This document shows positions 1-6,647 of a DNA stretch of 37,313 bases, one piece after another. The stretch covers positions 1 through 37,313 of the forward strand of contig JAFAXH010000165.1 of the NCBI GenBank assembly GCA_019241085.1, read 5' to 3'. The notes beneath the pieces were generated by a model. That model ran no database searches, was not told where the DNA came from, and saw nothing but the letters and a program-made list of their open reading frames with translations. Position 1 is the first letter of the stretch; each line of letters starts with the position of its first letter. Made by a program: the position numbers and the translations under genes. The stretch is from Verrucomicrobiota bacterium (GTDB lineage Bacteria; Verrucomicrobiota; Verrucomicrobiia; Chthoniobacterales; SZAS-18).

Positions 1-170
1 CGCGGCAGGATTTGTAAAAAAATTGTTACGCCGGTTCAAGAGAAATTTAGCTTCCGCTACGCAGGGAATTCCGCGTAGCAAAACTCACACCGATCCGGGG
101 TCATTTACCGGCGTTCCTTGCCCTGGCGAAATGCCGGTGTTATCGAAGTATTGGCCGGACGATACGACCC
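1..170. other. Leader region with two short hairpins
   Basis: No gene is visible here. There are two inverted repeats. The first has arms at 56-62 and 73-79, 7 bp perfect, with a 10-nt loop. The second spans 107-138, with a stem of about 9 bp (arms starting ACCGGC and ending GCCGGT, one G-T wobble). The second resembles the dispersed REP-like palindromes common between bacterial genes, but no other copy is visible in the window. No convincing promoter was seen. Confidence 0.4.
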
Positions 171-1217
171 ATGCCTGATCCAGCCGCAACTGAGCATTTT
201 CACGATCCCATCCTCGCGCACGCGCGGCAGGATTTTTCGTTGCTCGAAAGCAACTCCACCGTCGCCGGCGCGCTCGAAACGATCCGCCGGCTCGGCGTCG
301 GCGAACGGCTCGTGTATTTCTACGTCGTGGACGAAGCCGGGCGGCTCGTGGGCGTGTTGCCGACGCGCCGGCTGCTCATCTCGCCGCTGGACAAACCGTT
401 GCACGAAATCATGGTCCGCCGCGTGGTGGCGATTCCAGCCAGCGTGACCGTGCTCGAAGCATGTGAACTCTTTGTCCTGCACAAGTTTCTCGCCTTCCCG
501 GTCGTCGATGCCGAACGGCGCGTCGTCGGCGTCGTGGACGTGAACTTGTTCACGCAGGAACTCCTCGAAGAAGAGGATGAAGCCGCTGCCGCAGCTGATG
601 GCGCGACCGCGCCGTTGCCAGCGCCGACGCCGTTGTTTCTGCCCGGTGACGAAATTTTCGAGGCGCTCGGTTTTCGCATCGCGCAAGTGCGCGGCGCGTC
701 GCCGTGGCGGGCGTTTCGCGCGCGCTTTCCGTGGCTGCTGGCGACGGTGGCCAGCGGCACCGCGTGCGCGTTGCTCTCGGGCGTTTTTGAAACGACGCTC
801 GCGGGCAGTCTGGTCATCGCGTTTTTCCTGACGATGGTGCTCGGCTTGAACGAAAGCGTCAGCATCCAATCCATGACCGTCACCATCCAGGCGTTGCGCG
901 CGGCGACGCCCGACCGGCGCTGGTTTCTCGGTTCGCTGCGGCGCGAACTCGTCACCGCCGCGCTGCTCGGACTCGGCTGCGGACTCACCGTCGCCGCGGT
1001 CGTCTGGCTCTGGCGCGGCGACCGACGCGCGGCGGGCGTCATTGGCGGCTCGATTGCGCTGTCGCTGCTGACGGCCTGCTTTTTCGGCTTGAGCATTCCG
1101 TCGCTGTTGCACCGATTGAGGCTCGATCCGAAAATCGCCGCCGGCCCCATTACGCTGGCGTTCACCGACCTGTTTGCGTTGCTCTTTTATTTTTCCGCCG
1201 CGCGCTGGCTGCTCTGA
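171..1217 (+). CDS. MgtE-like magnesium transporter lacking the N-terminal domain
   Basis: This 348-residue protein has a tandem CBS pair (about residues 20-145) followed by a hydrophobic MgtE-type membrane domain (about 180-348). MgtE proteins carry Mg2+ or similar divalent cations across the inner membrane, and the CBS domains gate the pore. The last helix keeps the family pattern ending TDLFALLFYF, with the conserved Asp. Two things differ from classical MgtE of about 450 residues: the N-terminal superhelical domain is absent, and the usual GNxGxQS motif reads NESVSIQS. The ATG at 171 is used because the CBS homology begins soon after it. A GT2 gene follows within 31 bp, so the two are probably co-transcribed. 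Substrate specificity is inferred from the family only. Confidence 0.8.
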   Translation: MPDPAATEHFHDPILAHARQDFSLLESNSTVAGALETIRRLGVGERLVYFYVVDEAGRLVGVLPTRRLLISPLDKPLHEIMVRRVVAIPASVTVLEACELFVLHKFLAFPVVDAERRVVGVVDVNLFTQELLEEEDEAAAAADGATAPLPAPTPLFLPGDEIFEALGFRIAQVRGASPWRAFRARFPWLLATVASGTACALLSGVFETTLAGSLVIAFFLTMVLGLNESVSIQSMTVTIQALRAATPDRRWFLGSLRRELVTAALLGLGCGLTVAAVVWLWRGDRRAAGVIGGSIALSLLTACFFGLSIPSLLHRLRLDPKIAAGPITLAFTDLFALLFYFSAARWLL

Positions 1218-1248
1218 ATTTTTTTCCCACGCGCCGATCAATTTTTTT

Positions 1249-1977
1249 GTGGAAAAAAACTCCGCCGAAATCGTCGTCATCATCCCGGCGCTCAACGAAG
1301 AAGCGCCGATTGCCGACGTGGTGTGCGCGTGCCGCGCCGTCGGCGTCGCCCGCGAAGTCCTCGTCGTCGATAACGGCTCGACCGACGCCACCGCCGCGCG
1401 GGCGGGCGCCGCTGGCGCGCGCGTCGTTGCGCAACCGATTCGCGGCTACGGACGCGCCTGCGCGGCGGGCGTCGCGGCGTTGCCGGCGGCGAGTTGCGAG
1501 GTCGTCGTTTTTCTCGACGGCGACGGCAGCGATTGTCCCGAGCTGATGCCGCAACTTCTCGCGCCGATTCTCGCCGGCACGCACGATTTCGTCCTTGGCT
1601 CGCGCACCCGCGGCGAGCGCGAACCGGGCAGCATGAATGCGCCACAACTTTTCGCCGGCCATCTCGCCGGCTGGCTCCTGCGACTGCGCTACGGCGTGCG
1701 CTATTCCGACATGTGCCCCTTCCGCGCCATCCGCCGCGACGCGCTCGCGCGGCTCGCGATGCGCGAGGAAACCTACGGCTGGAATCTCGAAATGCAGATG
1801 CGCGCCGCCGCGATCGGCCTGCGAATTTTGGAAATCCCCGTCGCGCACCGCTGCCGCACCGGCGGCGAGTCGAAAGTCAGCGGCACGCTGCGCGGCACGT
1901 TCGTCGCCGGCTGGCGCATCGCGCTGACGTTTCTGCGCGTCGCCTTTGGGCCGAGGGAGAAAGAACCATCGCGATGA
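1249..1977 (+). CDS. Glycosyltransferase family 2 (dolichol-phosphate-mannose-synthase-like)
   Basis: This is a soluble GT-A fold glycosyltransferase of about 242 residues. It begins with the typical strand VVIIPALNEE, then VDNGSTD, a DGDG metal/nucleotide-sugar site (the DXD equivalent) and a C-terminal RTGGESKVSGT segment where the family closes its active site. It probably transfers a sugar from an NDP-sugar to a lipid or polyisoprenyl carrier at the membrane, but the substrate cannot be read from sequence. The start is uncertain. The frame is open from a TTG at 1174 inside the upstream gene, but the homology begins just after the GTG at 1249, so GTG is preferred. Its stop overlaps the next start as ATGA, which implies translational coupling to the membrane protein downstream. 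Confidence 0.8.
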   Translation: MEKNSAEIVVIIPALNEEAPIADVVCACRAVGVAREVLVVDNGSTDATAARAGAAGARVVAQPIRGYGRACAAGVAALPAASCEVVVFLDGDGSDCPELMPQLLAPILAGTHDFVLGSRTRGEREPGSMNAPQLFAGHLAGWLLRLRYGVRYSDMCPFRAIRRDALARLAMREETYGWNLEMQMRAAAIGLRILEIPVAHRCRTGGESKVSGTLRGTFVAGWRIALTFLRVAFGPREKEPSR

Positions 1978-2933
1978 GTGCGTCCACGCTACTCGCTCCG
2001 TCGTCGCTGCCCGTCACAGTCTCGCCATCGCCGCTGTGCGAGACGACGCCGACGCTATCCATCGCCGCGGCACAAAAACGTTCCGCGCGCGCGAGCGCGG
2101 TTTGCCGGCTTTTGCACGCGCCGCATCGGCTCGGACTCGACGCCCCGCTCGTCGCCGTCGGCTGGCAATGCTGGTGGGCGCGGTGGACGGGCGCGCCGCT
2201 CGGCTGGCCGGAACATGCGGTCTTGTTCCTCGCCGTCTGGCTCATCTATCTCGCGGACCGTCTCGCCGATGGCGCGGCGCTCTCGCCCGACGCGATCCCG
2301 CACGCCAGCGCGCGGCACCGATTCGCGCACCGTCACCGGCGTCCGCTGTTGCTCCTGCTCGTTGTCATCGGCGCGACGCTGGCTGCGCTGGCGTGCCGCA
2401 GCTTGAACGTGGGCGAATTTCGCGCCGGCCTCGTGCTGCTCACGCTGGAAACCGGTTATTTCATTTCCGTCCACGGTCGCCACGCGCGCGGACCGTCCCG
2501 CGAGTTGAGCCGCTGGCCTTGGATGAAAGAAGCGTGGGTCGGCGTTTCGTTCGCCTTCGGCAGCGCTTTCTTCACGCTTTGTCAAAGCGCGCAGACCGAG
2601 CCGTGGATGATTTTCTTCGTGAGCTTGTTCGCGCTGCTCTGTTTTTTGAATTGCGCGCTAATTTCCCAATGGGAAACGCCTGCCACGATGCGCGCGGCAG
2701 CAGGCAGTTCGACGTTGCGCCGCACTTGCGTCGTCCTGCTGCTCGTGGCCGTGGCGGGCGGTTTTTTCCTTGGTCAAAACATCGTGCTTCCGCTCGTGCT
2801 CGGAGCCGCCGGCCTGCGGGCGCTCGACGGCGATTTTGCGGCGCGACGCCTGACGCTGGAAACCCGCCGCGTGCTGGCCGACGTGGCCCTGCTCACGCCC
2901 TGGCTCTTGCTCGCCGCGGCGCGGTGGATTTGA
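1974..2933 (+). CDS. Polytopic membrane protein, possibly UbiA-like
   Basis: This 319-residue protein has about seven or eight hydrophobic segments. The ATG at 1974 overlaps the GT2 stop (ATGA) and is preceded by a purine-rich GAGGGAGAAAG, so this start is well supported. The second membrane segment contains LADRLAD, an Asp-rich loop that recalls the first Asp motif of UbiA prenyltransferases. A convincing second Asp motif was not found, so this assignment is weak. Because it is coupled to a glycosyltransferase, it may work on a membrane lipid or carrier. The gene converges on the methyltransferase on the other strand, with 19 bp between the stop codons. Confidence 0.6.
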   Translation: MSASTLLAPSSLPVTVSPSPLCETTPTLSIAAAQKRSARASAVCRLLHAPHRLGLDAPLVAVGWQCWWARWTGAPLGWPEHAVLFLAVWLIYLADRLADGAALSPDAIPHASARHRFAHRHRRPLLLLLVVIGATLAALACRSLNVGEFRAGLVLLTLETGYFISVHGRHARGPSRELSRWPWMKEAWVGVSFAFGSAFFTLCQSAQTEPWMIFFVSLFALLCFLNCALISQWETPATMRAAAGSSTLRRTCVVLLLVAVAGGFFLGQNIVLPLVLGAAGLRALDGDFAARRLTLETRRVLADVALLTPWLLLAAARWI

Positions 2934-2952
2934 ACACGCGTCCTGCTTTCTA

Positions 2953-3621
2953 CTACCGCCGACGCCACAACTCCGACACCAGCATGCCGGCGCGCGCGGT
3001 GATTTCCCTTTCCAGCACAAAGCCTTGCGCCGCGAGCAACGGCCGATGATCGGCGAGCCGCGCGACACGCAGCCCCGTGGCCATTCGGAAAAACGCGTAG
3101 AGCACCCGCAGCCACACCCACGCGTGCCACGCCGGCCAGCCGCGCCCGGCCGGTTGCCGAAACTCGCTCACCAGCCAGCACGCGCCCGGCGAAGTCCGCG
3201 CCGCAATCGCCGCGATCAACGGCGCGAGGTCCGCTGCGGAAAAACAGTCAAAGAAAAAATGCGTCGCCACCAGGTCGAACGGCGCCTGACTTTCCGGTGA
3301 CGCCATTGGCGGACTTCGCAACCACGCGCCGACATCCGCTTGCAAGAACTGCGCCCTCTCCGCCGCCGCAATCGGCAGCGCGTCCAGCCGGCGGCGCGCG
3401 CAGCGCAACATGCCCGCACTTTGTTCTACGCTGACCACCCGCACTTCCCGATGTCGCGTCACCAACGCCGCCGCGAATCGCCCATCGCCATCGCCGAGCA
3501 ACAGCGCCCGCCGGCAATCGCCAACTTGTTCAAGAAACTCCGTGCGCCGACGTTCCAGCGCCCGACCCAGCGCGCCGTATTCGAGCAGACGATACCAGGG
3601 CGCGAGCCGGTCGCAGTTCAT
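2953..3621 (-). CDS. SAM-dependent class I methyltransferase
   Basis: This is a 222-residue Rossmann-fold methyltransferase. The SAM motif I is LLLGDGDGRF near residue 41, an acidic residue follows the second strand (VVSVEQSAGML), and a later strand reads FDLVATHFFFDCF. The last 60 residues include an amphipathic, membrane-leaning helix (WHAWVWLRVLYAFF). The acceptor is unknown; small-molecule or quinone-type substrates are usual for this shape. It starts at the ATG complementary to 3619-3621. The 28-bp inverted-repeat element begins only 12 bp upstream of that start, so the repeat would lie in or near the 5' leader of this gene. Confidence 0.75.
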   Translation of the reverse strand: MNCDRLAPWYRLLEYGALGRALERRRTEFLEQVGDCRRALLLGDGDGRFAAALVTRHREVRVVSVEQSAGMLRCARRRLDALPIAAAERAQFLQADVGAWLRSPPMASPESQAPFDLVATHFFFDCFSAADLAPLIAAIAARTSPGACWLVSEFRQPAGRGWPAWHAWVWLRVLYAFFRMATGLRVARLADHRPLLAAQGFVLEREITARAGMLVSELWRRR

Positions 3622-3633
3622 TAGAAAAAATCA

Positions 3634-3744
3634 GGTGGATCGCGCGCTCCGTCGCGCGATGGCTAGCCGCACAATGCGCGGCTCTGAATGAAATTCAGGC
3701 AGCTTGCGCAGCAAATCATCGCGCGACGGAGCGCGCGATCCACC
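3634..3744. repeat. REPIN-like inverted repeat with 28-bp perfect arms
   Basis: The arms at 3634-3661 and 3717-3744 are perfect reverse complements over 28 bp. Each arm is itself a hairpin: ATCGCGCG (3639-3646) and CGCGCGAT (3653-3660) flank a 6-nt loop. The 55-nt centre holds two further perfect hairpins: AGCCGC/GCGGCT at 3665-3670 and 3678-3683, and CTGAAT/ATTCAG at 3684-3689 and 3693-3698 with a 3-nt loop. A third weak one lies near 3702-3712. Two REP-like palindromes in opposite orientation with a short spacer is the REPIN architecture, and the whole can fold into a multi-branched structure. No further copy was seen in this window. Confidence 0.75.
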
Positions 3745-3823
3745 AACTTTTGCCGTAGTTCATTATCTTTGCGCTCCATCGAACGCAAAGCCACGGCTCG
3801 CAAACTCACGAGCGGCGTGCCGG
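3745..3823. other. Spacer with small hairpin downstream of DUF1810 gene
   Basis: A 7-bp stem (CTTTGCG at 3767-3773 and CGCAAAG at 3784-3790) lies downstream of the minus-strand DUF1810 stop and could aid transcript ending. There is no strong T-run. Confidence 0.3.
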
Positions 3824-4273
3824 CTACTCAGCCGCGGACCTTTCTTCGGCTTGTAAAATCTCTAGGGTCTGCGCGTCCTTCTCGCCCGCGAAATACTTTT
3901 CCAAGACCGCGGCAAATTGATCTTCATCGGAAACCTCCAGAAAAAGCGTCATGGAAGACTTCAGCTTGAGATCATCCGGATAACCCATGATCTCCTCGAC
4001 CGTGCGCCCCTCGACGCGCAACAGCGCCGCCGCGCACTCGCGCAAGCGCGCTCCCAGCACCGGATGCTTCAGATAATCTACCGCTTCCGCTTTGGATCGG
4101 ATCGCGTAACGCTCCGCCATCGCGCTCCTGCCAAGTCCCGCGATTTGAGGAAAAATAAACCACATCCAATGACTCCGCTTGCGCCCCGCCTGCAACTCAC
4201 GCAACGCCACGTCATAAACGCCGCGCTGCGCTTCGACAAAGCGTTCGAGATTTGTTGAACTGGAAGAATTCAT
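3824..4273 (-). CDS. DUF1810 family protein
   Basis: This 149-residue cytoplasmic protein has the full DUF1810 signature: LERFVEAQ at the start, a GRKRSHWMWFIFPQ block, GLGRS, YAIRSKAEA, HPVLGARLRECAAALL and a DDLKLKSSMTLF block near the end. The length matches the family. The biochemical role of DUF1810 is not established; the protein is compact, single-domain and has no signal peptide. Its start (ATG at 4271-4273) lies 18 bp downstream of a broken VOC gene on the same strand. The run of minus-strand genes here is interrupted by repeats, so an operon is doubtful. Confidence 0.85.
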   Translation of the reverse strand: MNSSSSTNLERFVEAQRGVYDVALRELQAGRKRSHWMWFIFPQIAGLGRSAMAERYAIRSKAEAVDYLKHPVLGARLRECAAALLRVEGRTVEEIMGYPDDLKLKSSMTLFLEVSDEDQFAAVLEKYFAGEKDAQTLEILQAEERSAAE

Positions 4274-4291
4274 CGGTGCTTCTCGTCTTAG

Positions 4292-4495
4292 TTAATACCT
4301 TTTGGATGAATCATTCAAAGCGCGGCGGGTTGCTGCTGCCGCACTTGCGAGATGCGCTGCCAGAGCGGGAGCAACTCCGCGCGGCGCCGCAAAGAGAAAG
4401 GGCAGGCCGAGCACGTCGCGGTAGAAGGTAGCGCCGCGCTCAAAGTCATTGAGCGGGATCAGCACTTGGGCGACGGTGGCGGTGGATAGGTTCAT
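4292..4495 (-). pseudogene. Truncated VOC (glyoxalase/bleomycin-resistance-like) gene
   Basis: The first 32 or so residues match the start of a vicinal-oxygen-chelate protein: VAQVLIPLNDFERGATFYRDVLGLPFLF, the first beta-alpha-beta unit. The similarity then stops abruptly after AAP, and the frame runs into Ala-rich sequence ending at residue 67. A VOC protein is normally 115-130 residues, so this is a remnant. In the next frame the DNA after the break reads ELLPLWQRISQVRQQ and then stops, which looks like the tail of another coding gene. A deletion that joined two genes would explain this. Confidence 0.6.
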
Positions 4496-4629
4496 TGTGA
4501 TTTTTGAATGAAAACGCAGAGCCGGCTAGCTCCATCGCTAGACCAAGTCATTGGTTCATTGCAAGCTGGCTTCCAGACAAAGCGCGCTGGCTTCTCCGCG
4601 CCTTTGTGCGAGGTCCAGGCCGATTGCCG

Positions 4630-5436
4630 CTATTGCCACCTTTCCACCGCCAGCGCCGCAGCGTAGCCAGAGGCAGGCGCGGGGAGATCGTGCAGGAGCC
4701 ACGCGCCATCGGGGAATGACAGGCTCGGCGCGGGATCGAGGGCGACCTCCACCCGGTCGAGCGCAGCGAAGATGCCAGCGCCGGTGGCTTTGGCGTAGGC
4801 TTCCTTGCGCGTCCATGCCCGCAGGAAGGCGGCGCGGCGCAATGTGACGGGCAGCGTTTGCCAGAGGGCGAGTTCGCGGGCGGAAAGAATGCGCGCGGCG
4901 AGGCGGGCGAGTTCGGCGGGATGGCGGGCGGCGAGGCGTTCGCCGGCTTCGAGGTCGATGCCGACGGCGCGGTTCCAGGCGAGGGCAAAGAGCGCCCAGC
5001 CGCCGGAGTGCGAGACGTTGAAGCACAGCTCGCCTTGGGGTTGTTGTCCCGCGGCGGCGCATGATGGAACGGCAGCGGAGAAACGCGCGGCGAGCGTCGG
5101 TTTGCCTTGGGGTCCGTAATCGAACGTGAGCGCCGCCGGCGGCACGTCGAGCGCGCGGCCGAGCAAGCCGCGCAAGATGCCGCGCGCCGCGACAAAGCGT
5201 CGTCGGTCGCGCTCGAATTGGAACCGCGCGGCGCGCTGGCGTTCGGGCGCGTCGAGGGAGGGTGTCAGCGCGGCGAGTTGCGCGTCGGAGACCACATCGA
5301 GCGCGGCTTGCCAGATTTGCACAGTGCGCAGTTCCGCCGCGGCGTGCGCCGTTGTCGTCCAAGCGGTCAGCGGCGATGCGAGATCGTGCAGGATGAACTG
5401 TGCGGCCAGCGTGGGAGTGGAGTTGTTTTCTGGCAT
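4630..5436 (-). CDS. 4'-phosphopantetheinyl transferase (Sfp type)
   Basis: This 268-residue enzyme would transfer phosphopantetheine from CoA to a serine on carrier proteins of fatty acid, polyketide or nonribosomal peptide synthesis. It has the Sfp-family motifs in order: RFQFERDRRRFVAARG (about 71-86), FNVSHSGG (139-146), GIDLE with the Mg2+ ligands Asp161 and Glu163, and WTRKEAYAKATGAG with Lys211, Glu212 and Lys216. The length fits the Sfp/AcpT type. The start at 5436 is chosen over an in-frame one at 5466, which falls inside a dispersed inverted repeat. No synthase cluster is next to it, so its partner carrier is unknown. Confidence 0.85.
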   Translation of the reverse strand: MPENNSTPTLAAQFILHDLASPLTAWTTTAHAAAELRTVQIWQAALDVVSDAQLAALTPSLDAPERQRAARFQFERDRRRFVAARGILRGLLGRALDVPPAALTFDYGPQGKPTLAARFSAAVPSCAAAGQQPQGELCFNVSHSGGWALFALAWNRAVGIDLEAGERLAARHPAELARLAARILSARELALWQTLPVTLRRAAFLRAWTRKEAYAKATGAGIFAALDRVEVALDPAPSLSFPDGAWLLHDLPAPASGYAAALAVERWQ

Positions 5437-5445
5437 TGATTGAAT

Positions 5446-5724
5446 GGCCTCGCGCAAAGTCCGCAAAGCCGCAAAGGGCGGAAGGAGAAATTTTAAAATC
5501 GCTGAGCGCGTTGCCTGCGCGATTTTTCTTTTGTCATCCCGAGCGGCAGTCGAGGGACCTCTTGCTGCCTTGCCTTAGTTCGCAGCGCGCCAATACCGCA
5601 GTTCGCTGATCCTTCGAGCCAGACAGTCAGCAAGTGGTCCCTCGACTGTCGCTCGGGATGACAGGACAAAAAAACCTTCCCCTGCTTTCTCCTCCTTTGC
5701 GTCTTTGCGGACTTGGCGCGAGGC
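5446..5724. repeat. Outer inverted repeat pair (about 32-bp arms)
   Basis: The left arm 5446-5477 starts GGCCTCGCGCAAAGTCCGCA. The right arm 5693-5724 is its reverse complement, with only two mismatches over the first 31 or so positions. Sequences of this kind (runs of GCAAAG and CGC units) are widespread dispersed repeats in several bacterial phyla. The arms enclose the inner pair, so the whole forms a nested palindrome of about 280 bp. Confidence 0.65.
5533..5662. repeat. Inner inverted repeat pair (27-bp arms)
   Basis: The left arm 5533-5559 starts GTCATCCCGAGCGGCAGTCG. The right arm 5636-5662 is the reverse complement with a single mismatch over 27 bp. The unit resembles the very common intergenic repeat that begins GTCATCC(T/C)GAGCG, known in many phyla. 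The 76-nt centre contains no gene. Confidence 0.7.
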
Positions 5725-5837
5725 CCGTTCCAGCCAACGCCGCCAAACGGGCGCCGGTCTTGCCGCGGAAGTTTTGCGGCGAAATCTTCCTGCCGCGAGC
5801 ATCCCGTCTCCCTGCCCGCGTCGAATCCCTTCTGCTT

Positions 5838-6629
5838 ATGCAAGACTCCGCCTGCTGCCCCCACCCGCCGGATGATGACCCCTCCGCGGCGGGAAGTTGT
5901 TGTTCGCTTTCCCCGGATGAATCCGCGCTCGCCGCTTCTTTTGGCTTGACGGACTCCGATTTTCAAAGCCTGCCGCCGACGCGCCGCGACTTTTTGCGCC
6001 AACTCGCCGCCGCCGGCGCGGCGGTGACGCTGGCGCCGTATTTTCTCGCGCCTTCCTTTGCCGAAGCCAGGGAGACGGCGGCGGCCGGCGCGATGGAAAC
6101 GGCGCTTTCCCCCGTGCCCGCCGGGCCGGAGGCGGTGGACGTGACGCTCACGATTAATGGCGCGAAGCAAACGCTCAAGCTCGATCCGCGCGTCAGTCTG
6201 CTCGATGCCTTGCGCGAGCGCCTGAACCTGACCGGCTCGAAGAAAGGCTGCGACCACGGCCAGTGCGGCGCTTGCACGGTGCTCGTCAACGGGCGGCGGA
6301 TCAATTCGTGCCTGAGCCTGGCGGTGACGCACGAGGGCGACGAGGTCATTACCATCGAAGGTCTTGCGCAAGGCAACGAGCTGCACCCGGTGCAAAGCGC
6401 GTTCATCAAGCACGACGGCTTCCAGTGCGGCTACTGCACGCCGGGGCAGATTTGCTCGGCGGTGGCGTGCATCGCGGAGGGTCACACGAAGCACGACGAC
6501 GAAATCCGCGAGTGGATGAGCGGCAATCTCTGCCGTTGCGGCGCGTATCCAAACATTGTCGCGGCGATCAACGAAGCGAAAGGCCAGCCGCAGCCCGCGC
6601 TCAAACGCCAGCTTTCGTCGGTCTCCTGA
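5838..6629 (+). CDS. Tat-exported 2Fe-2S subunit of a xanthine-dehydrogenase-family hydroxylase
   Basis: This 263-residue subunit passes electrons between the molybdenum site and FAD. The plant-type cluster is bound by Cys138, Cys143, Cys146 and Cys158 (KKGCDHGQCGACTVLVNG). The second cluster is bound by Cys197, Cys200, Cys232 and Cys234 (QCGYCTPGQ and LCRCG). A twin-arginine motif, TRRDFLRQ, lies at 48-55 and is followed by a hydrophobic stretch, so the folded complex should be exported to the periplasm, as with PaoABC/YagTSR. The Tat motif is preceded by an unusual 47-residue extension with two Cys-Cys pairs (residues 6-7 and 21-22). The start at 5838 is chosen because further upstream the frame runs through repeats. 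It is the first gene of the operon, and FAD and molybdopterin subunits follow. Confidence 0.9.
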   Translation: MQDSACCPHPPDDDPSAAGSCCSLSPDESALAASFGLTDSDFQSLPPTRRDFLRQLAAAGAAVTLAPYFLAPSFAEARETAAAGAMETALSPVPAGPEAVDVTLTINGAKQTLKLDPRVSLLDALRERLNLTGSKKGCDHGQCGACTVLVNGRRINSCLSLAVTHEGDEVITIEGLAQGNELHPVQSAFIKHDGFQCGYCTPGQICSAVACIAEGHTKHDDEIREWMSGNLCRCGAYPNIVAAINEAKGQPQPALKRQLSSVS

Positions 6630-6647
6630 GTTTTTCCATTTCCTTCC

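Larger units (their letters stand above)
5437..5837. other. Intergenic region with nested inverted repeats
   Basis: No gene is supported in these 401 bases between the phosphopantetheinyl transferase and the molybdenum hydroxylase operon. They hold two nested inverted repeat pairs, listed separately. The promoter of the downstream operon should lie between about 5725 and 5838, but no clear -35/-10 pair and no molybdenum-cofactor riboswitch fold could be recognised. Confidence 0.5.

Noticed and set aside
1174..1248. Extended N-terminus of the GT2 gene from a TTG at 1174
   Set aside because: The extension lies largely inside the MgtE-like gene and has no GT2 resemblance; the GTG at 1249 is closer to the homology.
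5725..5837. Possible molybdenum-cofactor riboswitch before the hydroxylase operon
   Set aside because: Only a short GCCGC/GCGGC hairpin is visible; the conserved Moco-RNA architecture could not be recognised.
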